A stretch of 64,000 nt of DNA from positions 62,001-126,000 of the forward strand of contig JAOAPY010000045.1 of NCBI GenBank assembly GCA_025463135.1, read 5' to 3'. Position numbers and translations under genes: made by a program. Shown here one piece after another: positions 1 to 8,250 of the stretch. Each line of letters opens with the position of its first letter. Positions within the stretch are counted from its first letter, which is position 1. The notes below the pieces were generated by a model. The model was not told the origin of the DNA, ran no database searches, and saw only the letters and a list, made by a program, of their open reading frames with translations. The DNA is from Acidobacteriota bacterium (GTDB lineage Bacteria; Acidobacteriota; Blastocatellia; Pyrinomonadales; Pyrinomonadaceae).

Positions 1-2
1 GC

Positions 3-242
3 GACCGAGAAACATACGAGATCACAAGGAGCGCATCGTTTAGCGAGGATGGAAACCCAAAAACTGTCATCGAACCGCACAGCTCCGGAAAAATGACGAT
101 GGCCCTCCCCTTCCCTCAGGCCAGCATTCAGATCGGTGGGGTTTTATACTCAGATGGCACCGAAGAGGGTTGTAAATCATCCCTAAAGACTCTCCATGGG
201 ATGATGAAGGATGAGTTGAAACGTAAACAGGCAGGCCAGTAG
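3..242 (+). CDS. C-terminal fragment of an unknown protein, cut by the window edge
   Basis: An open frame runs from the first bases to a TAG stop at 240-242 (79 codons visible) and ends 15 bp before the next gene on the same strand. The translated tail contains GGVLYSDGTEEG and ends in a basic stretch rich in Lys and Gln. I do not recognise the family. It is called because the frame is open from the edge, ends just before a convincing codirectional gene, and has ordinary protein composition. It may form a small operon with the secreted Cys-rich protein downstream. Confidence 0.5.
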   Translation, partial: DRETYEITRSASFSEDGNPKTVIEPHSSGKMTMALPFPQASIQIGGVLYSDGTEEGCKSSLKTLHGMMKDELKRKQAGQ

Positions 243-257
243 AGAGCACTCCCCCTC

Positions 258-1373
258 ATGAGAAAACTTCTAATCACACTGGCATTACTGACGATGAGCG
301 CCTTCTTGACTTTTAAAGTCCTAGGGGCCTGCGGAACCTACATTCAACCCGAAAGCAGCGATACCTTTAGTGGAACACAATGCGTCACAAGCTTCTCCAA
401 AACCGCTCACTGGCACCTCTTCTTTATCGATGGCCATGAGACCCATGACCTCCAAGTTACCGAGCCTGGTCATTGTTATGGGGGTCTTTACGCCTGCTAT
501 CCTGGCTTTGATGCGCCTTATTGGGTGGAAACATCGGTGGGCAAATGGAATCAACGAACTCATGAACCGGATATTAATCTCTCTACCACTCAATGTGTCT
601 ACGATTCATCGTCCACTACAAATCATTACTACACCTATAACTGCTTAGCCCAATGCGGAGGGCAAACAGACTACACCAATTACTCATCCGGATGTATCGG
701 GAGTCTTACCAATAACGGCGGTACCTGCGGCAAACCTCAATGGTTCCAAAACAAGTGTTTGGATGGCGGCGAATCTTATAGCGAAGAGTTTTGTCGCTGT
801 GAGGCAACTTCCCCTATTGTGATAGATATTAATGGGGATGGGGTTTCGTTAACTGATGCTGCCGGCGGCGTGAGTTTCGATCTCAATGGCGATGGAAACC
901 GTGAACAACTTGCATGGACTTCAGCGTCGTCGGACGATGTCTTCCTGTCGCTTGATACTAACGGCAATGGAATAATCGACGACGGTACTGAATTATTCGG
1001 GAATTTCACCCCTCAACCCGCACCACCAGAGGGCCTTGAGCATAACGGCTTCATAGCCTTAGCTGAGTTTGATAAACCTGAAAATGGCGGCAATGAGGAC
1101 GGAATCATTGATGGGCACGATAAGATCTTCTCCTCTCTGAGGTTGTGGCGAGACAGCAACCATAATGGTATTTCTGAAAGGACAGAGCTTCATACGCTGT
1201 CTGAAATGGGCTTGAAAAGCCTGGATCTTACTTACAAAGCATCAAAGCGCATGGATCAATTTGGGAATCGCTTTCGTTATCGGGCCAAGGTAAAGGACAT
1301 TAACGGATCGCAAGTTGGGAGATGGGCCTGGGATGTAATCTTGAAAGTGAGTCCGACATCTGAAAGTCCCTGA
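258..1373 (+). CDS. Secreted Cys-rich protein with EF-hand-like calcium loops
   Basis: The 371-residue product starts with a classic signal peptide (MRKLL, then a hydrophobic core to about residue 23, with Cys at 25). Residues 25-182 are rich in Cys, Tyr, Ser and Thr, with about a dozen cysteines that suggest disulfides outside the cytoplasm. Residues 188-345 carry Asp/Asn-rich loops of the calcium-binding type: DINGDG near 190, DLNGDG near 208, DTNGNGIIDDG near 233 followed by TELFG, and DSNHNG near 299. The FDLNGDG...ELFG pattern is shared with many secreted dockerin- or RTX-like proteins of environmental bacteria. The function is unknown; surface binding or adhesion is a guess. It converges on the exporter gene at 1534-2775 with about 160 bp between, in which I see no clear terminator. 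Confidence 0.75.
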   Translation: MRKLLITLALLTMSAFLTFKVLGACGTYIQPESSDTFSGTQCVTSFSKTAHWHLFFIDGHETHDLQVTEPGHCYGGLYACYPGFDAPYWVETSVGKWNQRTHEPDINLSTTQCVYDSSSTTNHYYTYNCLAQCGGQTDYTNYSSGCIGSLTNNGGTCGKPQWFQNKCLDGGESYSEEFCRCEATSPIVIDINGDGVSLTDAAGGVSFDLNGDGNREQLAWTSASSDDVFLSLDTNGNGIIDDGTELFGNFTPQPAPPEGLEHNGFIALAEFDKPENGGNEDGIIDGHDKIFSSLRLWRDSNHNGISERTELHTLSEMGLKSLDLTYKASKRMDQFGNRFRYRAKVKDINGSQVGRWAWDVILKVSPTSESP

Positions 1374-1533
1374 GCGGCCATCCATACCTTCCATGTCCAG
1401 CGCAAGAAAGTGTCCCTGGCATCCTAAAAGGAAACACTCCTTGAAAGGCGATCAGCAGCTTAATCGCAAATATTTGAACTTTGCGTAGGCCGGGCGCCGG
1501 GCACTTCTCGTCTGAATCACCGTAACCCGATTC

Positions 1534-2775
1534 TCATCCTACCTCTGCAGACTGGTGTGAACCAGATGAAGCACCAGGAGTCTTCTTCTTCCACGTATGG
1601 GCCAGGTGGAATAAACCGTGGATGGGTTTGCCCTTGCCGATATTTATAACGGCCACATGCTTGTGATCGATGTGCTCGCTGAAATCCGCATCGCGGCGCT
1701 TGACGCTGGCTTCAACATTAAAAGCCGCCACTTCCAATCCCATCTCCGCACAGAAGAATTCGATGGTGCCCCGGCCCGGCTCAAGATTGAGTCGTGCCCC
1801 GTCAGTGCTCGTTGAAAAGTGGCAATGGAGATTGCCAAAGACCGAGTAAAAATATACTTCGATGGCGACATCCTGGAGCGGCGCGTAGGCGACGTATTCC
1901 ACTTCCACCCTGACGGGATCGCCGGCGGGGAACATGGTCGTCTTGATGCCGGCGGAATTCAGAAGCGAGACCGAAACTATTTCCGCTTCGCGCGAATCTG
2001 AAATGGTGGTGAGATGAGTGGGCGATGACGCAGGCATCGTCGTCAGCATCTGTTCATAATCAGAGATGACCTGGCGCGCAGGACCGCTTGCATACACTTC
2101 GCCCTGTCGCAGCAGAAACACTCTGTCGCAAAGACTCTCGACCGCGCTGAGGTTGTGAGAAACGAAAACGATAGTGGTGCCGCCGTGCTTCAACTGGTTG
2201 ATCCGGGAAATGCATTTCGCCTGGAAATTCGCGTCGCCCACTGCCAGCACTTCGTCCAGCAACAGGATGTCCGGATCGAGGTGCGCAGCGATAGCAAATC
2301 CCAGCCGCAGGTACATCCCCGATGAATAGCGTTTTACGGGCGTGTCTATAAAGGCGGCCACGCCGGCGAAATCAACGATGCTATCGAGTTTGGCCGCTAT
2401 CTCGCGTCGCTTCATCCCCAGCAACGCTCCGTTGAGATACACATTCTCGCGACCGGTGAGTTCCGGATGAAAACCTGAGGCGACTTCGATCAGCGCTGCC
2501 AAACGTCCATTGATTCTGATCTCGCCTTTTGTGGGCGCGGTGATGTTGTAGAGCAGTTTGAGAATAGTGCTTTTGCCGGCGCCGTTTTGTCCAATGATGC
2601 CCAGCGCCTCGCCGCGTTCCACCTCAAAGCTGACGTCGCGCAGCGCCCAGAAATCCTGCCAACCGCTTATCAGCCGGCGCACCTTGCGCAGCGCCGCCGG
2701 ACCACCGTTCGAGTCTTCAGCCTCGCGGTAGATGCGATACTTTTTCGAAACACAATCGAAAGTTAGATCAATCAT
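1534..2775 (-). CDS. ABC transporter ATPase, Wzt/TagH-like with C-terminal substrate domain
   Basis: The 413-residue protein is the ATPase half of a polysaccharide-type ABC exporter. Visible motifs are Walker A GQNGAGKST near residue 63, signature YSSGM near 151, Walker B ILLLDEVLAVGD near 170, and the switch His in VSHNLSAVE. The ABC part ends near residue 245. The last 150 residues form a beta-rich domain resembling the Wzt C-terminal domain that recognises the end of O-antigen chains. Its partner permease lies upstream at 3017-3916. Both are the last genes of the NRPS strand, so they may export the peptide, but this ATPase type is normally linked to O-antigen or similar glycans. The family call is firm and the substrate is not. 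Confidence 0.88.
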   Translation of the reverse strand: MIDLTFDCVSKKYRIYREAEDSNGGPAALRKVRRLISGWQDFWALRDVSFEVERGEALGIIGQNGAGKSTILKLLYNITAPTKGEIRINGRLAALIEVASGFHPELTGRENVYLNGALLGMKRREIAAKLDSIVDFAGVAAFIDTPVKRYSSGMYLRLGFAIAAHLDPDILLLDEVLAVGDANFQAKCISRINQLKHGGTTIVFVSHNLSAVESLCDRVFLLRQGEVYASGPARQVISDYEQMLTTMPASSPTHLTTISDSREAEIVSVSLLNSAGIKTTMFPAGDPVRVEVEYVAYAPLQDVAIEVYFYSVFGNLHCHFSTSTDGARLNLEPGRGTIEFFCAEMGLEVAAFNVEASVKRRDADFSEHIDHKHVAVINIGKGKPIHGLFHLAHTWKKKTPGASSGSHQSAEVG

Positions 2776-2786
2776 TGTCTGAGGAG

Positions 2787-3015
2787 GGTTTTTGGTCTTT
2801 GGTCTTTGGTCTTTGAGCTTCGGTCCTGGTACTTGGTATTTATTACTTGGTACTTGATTCTTGATACTTGATTCTGGGTACGTGGTACTTGATTCTTGGT
2901 GACGTGGTACTTGGTTTCTAATTCTTGATCCCGTTCTTTCTTGATGTGCGGGCTCGTTGCCCCTAGCCCCTAGCCCTACACCCTTCGCCCTTCGCCCTTC
3001 GCCCTTCGCCCTTCG
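2787..3015. repeat. Intergenic heptanucleotide repeats (TTGGTCT, CCCCTAG, CCCTTCG families)
   Basis: The gap between the two exporter genes is almost entirely low-complexity seven-base repeats. Around 2789-2815 there are copies of TTTGGTC. From about 2830 to 2925 there are degenerate ACTTGGT/ACTTGAT units. Two CCCCTAG copies lie at 2960-2973, and five perfect CCCTTCG copies at 2981-3015 run right up to the permease stop codon. The shared seven-base period recalls the heptameric STRR elements described in cyanobacteria. Related arrays lie at 59.9 and 61.2 kb. Confidence 0.85.
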
Positions 3016-3016
3016 C

Positions 3017-3916
3017 TCAGATCACGTCGGCCATGGTCGCTTCGACTCGTTTGAAATAGAGATAGGAAACGACAAGTAATACAACTGAAATCAACGCCGA
3101 GGTGACGAGCGAGCGGAGGTCCGGGGCCGCGCCGCGCAAAATTACCTGACGAAAATTCTCAATCACGCCGACCATCGGATTCAGCATGTATAACGATCGC
3201 CAGCGCGCCGGCACGGCAGTGAGAGGATAGATAACCGGGGTCGCAAACATCCACAACTGGAGCAGCAGCGGTACGGCGACCCCGACGTCGCGAATTCGCA
3301 CCTGGGTCGCGGACAGCAGAAAAGACATCGCCAGCGCAAAGCAGCTCAGGACCATTATGATGGGCACGACGTAAAACGCATTCACGGTCGGTCGCACGTG
3401 ATAGTAAACCATCAAGCCCACCAGCAACGTGGCTGCCACCGCGAAATCGAACAGCGCGGATACGACGTACGTAATCGGCAGAATCTCGCGCGGGAAGTAA
3501 ACCTTGGTCACGAATTGCGAATGGCTCACCAGACTGTTGGTGGCATTTGAAACCGCGGAAGAAAAATAATTCCAGGGCAACAACGCACAGTAAGCAAAGA
3601 TGGCATAGGGCGCGCCTTCACTCGGCATGCGGGCTATCAGTGAAAAGATGAAAGTAAAAATCAGCATCATCGACAGCGGTTGCAGGATGGCCCAGAAGAT
3701 GCCAAGCACCGACTGTTTGTAGCGGACCTTGATGCGATGGACGCTGAGCGTGTAAAGCAGATCGCGATACTGGATCAGCTTGATCAGATCGCCGCGCAGG
3801 TTCCTGAGGGAAAAAGCGGGCGGACGGATCACCGAGATTCGACGGGCAGCATGCCCGGCAAATTTCAGTTTATCGTCGGCTATCGCCGCTGGAGTTGTTT
3901 CGATCAAAGCAGGCAT
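3017..3916 (-). CDS. ABC-2 type exporter permease, Wzm/TagG-like
   Basis: The 299-residue integral membrane protein has about six hydrophobic segments and the family features of Wzm/TagG/RfbA permeases: an N-terminal cytoplasmic stretch with YRDLLYTL and VRYKQSVLG, then GIFWAILQPL, VYFPREILP and the loop LNPMVGVIENFRQ. It pairs with the Wzt-like ATPase 240 bp downstream to form a glycan-type exporter. I place the start at the ATG at 3914-3916. A GTG at 3961 is in frame, but the 15 extra codons lie inside a dispersed palindrome (3926-3980) and so are unlikely to be real. It follows the last NRPS gene by about 60 bp, which suggests cotranscription. Confidence 0.88.
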   Translation of the reverse strand: MPALIETTPAAIADDKLKFAGHAARRISVIRPPAFSLRNLRGDLIKLIQYRDLLYTLSVHRIKVRYKQSVLGIFWAILQPLSMMLIFTFIFSLIARMPSEGAPYAIFAYCALLPWNYFSSAVSNATNSLVSHSQFVTKVYFPREILPITYVVSALFDFAVAATLLVGLMVYYHVRPTVNAFYVVPIIMVLSCFALAMSFLLSATQVRIRDVGVAVPLLLQLWMFATPVIYPLTAVPARWRSLYMLNPMVGVIENFRQVILRGAAPDLRSLVTSALISVVLLVVSYLYFKRVEATMADVI

Positions 3917-3925
3917 CTTGAATCT

Positions 3926-3980
3926 TGTAGGGGCGGACCTATTGTCCGCCCCGGGGTGCACACGCAGGTGCGCCCCTACA
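3926..3980. repeat. Palindromic element at the 3' end of the last NRPS gene
   Basis: Perfect 10-bp ends TGTAGGGGCG (3926-3935) and CGCCCCTACA (3971-3980) enclose a second perfect hairpin, GGGCGGAC at 3931-3938 with GTCCGCCC at 3944-3951. The NRPS stop codon at 3976-3978 falls inside the element. It looks like a REP- or MITE-type dispersed repeat and could also fold in the transcript between NRPS and permease genes. Confidence 0.75.
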
Positions 3981-6900
3981 TACGTTTCTCAACCAAACAC
4001 TTCTTGACCTCGGCCGCCAGCACCTGCACATGCGGTTCGCGTAACACGTCGGCTCCGTGCCGGCCCGGGATATAATGCAAATCAACACCGCCCAGCGCCA
4101 GGGTCGCCCACCCCAGGCTCTTATCGCGCACGCGATTGAATGGCTGCTTTCGAGCACGGAAAACCGCCACTCGTCCCGCATAAGTCTTTGGCTGAAAGTC
4201 GGGCCCGGGAAAATATGCGTGCATAGGATTCGATAGCTCGCTGTTTGCTGTCGAGGCCGCCGCAACTTCGCCGGCGTCTGACCGCCCGGTCTTTTTCCTG
4301 ATCAGATCCAATTGATCTCTAAGTCCCAGACCGAGTGAAGCGCGCAGACGCCGCGCGTAATACTCGACATAAAGAAACTTGTTGTAAGTATTCTCCAACA
4401 CCCAGGTATCCAGAATGCCGACCAGCGCCACCTCTTCTCCCTGTTCCCGCAATCGCCTGGCCATCTCAAAAGCGATATGGGCACCGCGGCACATACCAAC
4501 CAGTTGATATGGACCATGTTGAGCCACCGCGCGGATTGCTTCCAGATAATCCGTGGCCAGTTGCTCGACCGCCATCTGGCTGTGTTCGCCCTGCAGGTCC
4601 TCAGGATATTGCGCCTGCAAACCAAAGACGCCCTGTTCCGCTCCCAAATGACGAGCCAAGGCCTTATAGCCAAGCGCGTTGACATTAGGCATTGAGACAC
4701 AGAACAGCGGCGGCCTGTGGTCGCCTTTTTGAATTTCAACCAGCGTGGACCAGGAACCGGAATCAATTCCATTGCTGAGCAGTTGAGCCAGACTCTCGAT
4801 AGTAGTATGGCGGAACAAGCTGACGAGTGGAATTTTTTGACCAAAGGCTTTTTCAATCTCTGCCAGCAAACGCACGGCCAGTAGGGAATGTCCGCCCACT
4901 TCAAAAAAGTCATCGTTGACGCCGACTTGGTCCAGCTCAATCACATCTTTCCAGATAGCCGCCAGTTGTTCCTCTACCTGATTGCGCGGCGCAGACCTCG
5001 ACGGCAGGAATTCCGGACGCGTGCGGTCGGGAGACGGAAGGGCGCGGCGATCGATCTTCCCGTTTGGCGTCAACGGCAAGACATCGAGCACCACAAAGTA
5101 GCCGGGCACCATATAGTCGGGCAGTTTCGTCTTTAAGAGTCCACGCAGCTCGGCCACCAGATCAGATTTGTCAGCGGCGGCCACATAAGCGATCAGTTCC
5201 CGATTACCGTTCGGCGAATCGCGCACAATTACCACGGTGTCTTTAGTCGCGGGGTGTTCGCGTAAAGCCGCTTCGATCTCACCCAACTCAATGCGATAGC
5301 CGCGCAACTTCACCTGATGATCGAGGCGACCCAGAAACTGAATCGTGCCGTCAGTTTGATAGCGCGCCAGGTCCCCCGTCTTGTACATGCGCGCTCCGGC
5401 GTTGCTGTTGAAAGGATCGGGCACAAACTTTTCCGCTGTCAGATCGGGCCGCTGGAGATACCCACGCGCAAGACCGGCGCCGCTCAGATGCAGTTCCCCG
5501 GGAACCCCGACCGGCACAGGTTGCAGGTGAGCGTCAAGCACGTACGCGGACGTGTTGGCCACCGGACAGCCGATTGATGGTTCATCCACCAGGTCCGGCG
5601 CCAAACGAACATAGGTGGAATAGGTGGTGTCCTCGGATGGTCCATAAAGATTCAGGACTTGCCGCACCTGGCTCTGCGCATAGATGCCTTCTACCAAACT
5701 TTTCAGCAGCGGCTCGCCGGCGAGACAGACCGTGCGCACAGAATTCGGAATGCCATTTATTCTTACCAGCTCAGTCATCGCCGATGCCACAGTATTGACG
5801 AGGGTCACTTCACCCGAAAGAAGACCGGGCAACTGCAAAGCATTCTCAACCAGGATCACCTTGCCGCCCATGCAAAGCGGCGCGAACATTTCAAACACCG
5901 AAAGGTCAAAGCAAAGCGACGTTGAGAGCAAGACACCGGCAAGCTCTGCCTCGGTAAACGTTGCCAGCGCCCAAAATAGAAATGCCACCGTACTGCGGTG
6001 TTCAATCGCAACGCCTTTCGGCATGCCGGTGGAACCCGACGTGTAAATTACATAAGCGAGATTCTCTGGCCGGACTTGGCTGGGTGCATTAGCCGCATCT
6101 TCCTGCTCGATAAGCGTCCGCTCAGAGTCGAGGCTTAGCTTGCGTGCCTTCGTCTCTGGAAGAGTCCCTGCCAGTTCGTCATTGGTCAGCAGCAGGCAAG
6201 CATCAGCGTCCTCCAGAGTGAAGGCCAAGCGCGCTAGTGGATAAACCGGATCAAGCGGCACGTAAGCGCCACCCGCTTTGAGCGTCGCCAGGACCGCTAC
6301 GATCATATCGCGTGAGCGCGGCAGACAAATCCCCACACGCTGCTCAGGTCCCACGCCCAGCCTCTGCAGATAACGCGCGAGCTTATTGGCGCGCGTATTC
6401 AGCTCGTCATAGGTCAGACGCTCTGCACCGCAAACCAACGCGGTTGCGTTCGGAGTTTTTGCCGCCTGAGACTCAAACAATTGATGAGCGCAGAGCTTGG
6501 TCGGAAAATCGACGTGCGTGTTGTTCCAGTCTACGAGCAACTGCTGTCGTTCGTCTTCCTTAAGCAACGGCAGTTCAGAAATCCGCCGGTTGGGATCCGC
6601 CACAATGCCCTCGAGCAAGGTCTCGAACTGGATCAATAATTGCCCCAACGTGGTTGCCTCGAAGAGGTCTGTGTTGTATTCAAGCCAGCAACCCAGTTCA
6701 TCTTCGTATTCGGTTACGAACAGAGTGAGATCAAACTTGGCGGTATCGAATTCCCGTTTTAGGTGCGTGATATCCAGGCCCGGCAAACTAAACGTCGCAG
6801 CGGGCTGGTTCTGCAAAGCAAACATGACCTGGAATATTGGCGGATAGCTGAGGCTGCGCGGCGGCTGCACGCCTTCGACGATCTTTTCGAATGGCAGATC

Positions 6901-7968
6901 CTGATGAGCGTAAGCGCCGAGCGCGGTTTTCTTCACCCGCGTCAGCAACTCGCGAAAGCGGGGATTGCCCGCCAGGCTGGTCCGTAACGGGAGCGAATTA
7001 ACAAAGAACCCGATGAGGCCTTCCAGCTCAGCACGGTTCCGGCCAGCGATAGGCGAGCCGATAACCAGATCGTCCTGACCGCTGTAACGAAACAAGAGCG
7101 TTTGAAATGCCGCCAGGAGTGTCATGAACAAGGTCACGCCTTCACGACGACTCAACTCGCTTAGCGCACTGCCCAGCTGTGCCGGCAATAATGCTTTGAG
7201 GTGCGAGCCGCGCATCGTCTGCATCGCCGGCCGTGGTCGAGCGATGGGAAGGTCCAGCACAGCCGGCGCCCCCGACAGTTGCTGCTTCCAGTAACCCAGG
7301 TGTTCGTCAAGCACTTCACCCTGAAGCCATTCGCGTTGCCAGCGGGCAAAGTCCGCGTACTGAATAGGAAGTTCCGGCAAGCCGGCGGGTTCACCGGCGC
7401 TGATCGCCCGATAGATCGCCGCCATCTCTTGGACCAGGATTCCAATGGACCAGCCATCACTGATGATGTGATGCATGGTCAGGAACAGCACGTGTTCGCG
7501 CGGCGCCAGCCTCAACAGGGAAACTCGTAACAATGGCGCTTTTGAAAGATCAAAGGGTCGCTCGGCATCGGCAATCGCCAGCCGCGAAACTTCTGCCTCG
7601 CGCTCGTTCGCATCCAGCGTTGAAAGGTCAATCACTGGAATATCAATCTCCAATCGCGGGACAATAATCTGAACCGGTTGACCCTCGACCAGATCAAAGC
7701 TACCGCGCAGTACCGCGTGGCGCGCCAAAATCGCATTTAAAGTCTGCTGCAGGACCGGCAAATCCAGTTCGCCGGTTATTCTGAGCGGACGCGGAATGTT
7801 GTAGGCCGGGCTGTCAGGTTCCAATCGGCTGAGAAACCAGAGGCGCTGTTGCGCAAACGAAGTGGGAGCAGTCTGCGAGCGCGCCGCTTTCTCGCGCAGC
7901 AGATCGACAAGCAACGCTCGCTTCTCTGCCGCGGAAAGCTCAACTCCATTTTGCAGTGTAGAACTCAT
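3976..7968 (-). CDS. NRPS module C-A(Ala)-T-TE with Cys-type thioesterase
   Basis: Product of 1330 residues. A short N-terminal helix (LSAAEKRALLVDLLRE) precedes a C domain with LSxAQxRLWF-type motif and intact MHHIISDGWS. The A domain specificity residues read D-L-F-N-C-A-L-T-Y-(K), one change from the DLFNNALTYK alanine code, so Ala is predicted. The T domain carries GGHS. The terminal TE has the nucleophile elbow G-M-C-R-G, with Cys where most have Ser, an Asp in GILDTW and a His in IPGRHG. Cys-type TEs are known from beta-lactam and beta-lactone producers. The start at 7966-7968 matches the homologous start of the neighbouring TE module; an upstream in-frame start at 8019 is not conserved. 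In gene order this is the last module, so it may release the product. Confidence 0.92.
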   Translation of the reverse strand: MSSTLQNGVELSAAEKRALLVDLLREKAARSQTAPTSFAQQRLWFLSRLEPDSPAYNIPRPLRITGELDLPVLQQTLNAILARHAVLRGSFDLVEGQPVQIIVPRLEIDIPVIDLSTLDANEREAEVSRLAIADAERPFDLSKAPLLRVSLLRLAPREHVLFLTMHHIISDGWSIGILVQEMAAIYRAISAGEPAGLPELPIQYADFARWQREWLQGEVLDEHLGYWKQQLSGAPAVLDLPIARPRPAMQTMRGSHLKALLPAQLGSALSELSRREGVTLFMTLLAAFQTLLFRYSGQDDLVIGSPIAGRNRAELEGLIGFFVNSLPLRTSLAGNPRFRELLTRVKKTALGAYAHQDLPFEKIVEGVQPPRSLSYPPIFQVMFALQNQPAATFSLPGLDITHLKREFDTAKFDLTLFVTEYEDELGCWLEYNTDLFEATTLGQLLIQFETLLEGIVADPNRRISELPLLKEDERQQLLVDWNNTHVDFPTKLCAHQLFESQAAKTPNATALVCGAERLTYDELNTRANKLARYLQRLGVGPEQRVGICLPRSRDMIVAVLATLKAGGAYVPLDPVYPLARLAFTLEDADACLLLTNDELAGTLPETKARKLSLDSERTLIEQEDAANAPSQVRPENLAYVIYTSGSTGMPKGVAIEHRSTVAFLFWALATFTEAELAGVLLSTSLCFDLSVFEMFAPLCMGGKVILVENALQLPGLLSGEVTLVNTVASAMTELVRINGIPNSVRTVCLAGEPLLKSLVEGIYAQSQVRQVLNLYGPSEDTTYSTYVRLAPDLVDEPSIGCPVANTSAYVLDAHLQPVPVGVPGELHLSGAGLARGYLQRPDLTAEKFVPDPFNSNAGARMYKTGDLARYQTDGTIQFLGRLDHQVKLRGYRIELGEIEAALREHPATKDTVVIVRDSPNGNRELIAYVAAADKSDLVAELRGLLKTKLPDYMVPGYFVVLDVLPLTPNGKIDRRALPSPDRTRPEFLPSRSAPRNQVEEQLAAIWKDVIELDQVGVNDDFFEVGGHSLLAVRLLAEIEKAFGQKIPLVSLFRHTTIESLAQLLSNGIDSGSWSTLVEIQKGDHRPPLFCVSMPNVNALGYKALARHLGAEQGVFGLQAQYPEDLQGEHSQMAVEQLATDYLEAIRAVAQHGPYQLVGMCRGAHIAFEMARRLREQGEEVALVGILDTWVLENTYNKFLYVEYYARRLRASLGLGLRDQLDLIRKKTGRSDAGEVAAASTANSELSNPMHAYFPGPDFQPKTYAGRVAVFRARKQPFNRVRDKSLGWATLALGGVDLHYIPGRHGADVLREPHVQVLAAEVKKCLVEKRM

Positions 7969-8055
7969 CTGGATCGATGTTAGTGGGTCGGGGCCATTAG
8001 TAAGAAACGCTAAGATCAAATGCGGGACTGGACATTCACTTTCCCCCAGTGGTTT

Positions 8056-8073
8056 TCACTCCGGTAGGAGTGA
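8056..8073. repeat. Short hairpin in NRPS intergenic gap
   Basis: TCACTCC at 8056-8062 and GGAGTGA at 8067-8073 form a perfect seven-base stem with a GGTA loop. It is one of several palindromes in the 231-bp gap between two NRPS genes. Confidence 0.6.
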
Positions 8074-8109
8074 GATGTTTATAGAATAAGAATTAGCACC
8101 CCACAGACT

Positions 8110-8175
8110 CCGTTCGGAGGAGCGGCATTCATGTCCAACTTCACCACTCCACACCCGTTCCGCTCCTCCGAACGG
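8110..8175. repeat. Perfect 16-bp inverted repeat in NRPS intergenic gap
   Basis: CCGTTCGGAGGAGCGG at 8110-8125 and its exact reverse complement at 8160-8175 are separated by 34 bases. It lies between the last two NRPS genes and has the look of a dispersed palindromic element. It may fold in the polycistronic transcript. Confidence 0.75.
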
Positions 8176-8250
8176 TGGAGGGGGTCTGGCTCACTGTTGC
8201 TATCAACATGTGACCCCTACAGGGTGAAATCCGCATCGAAGAAGTAATTC

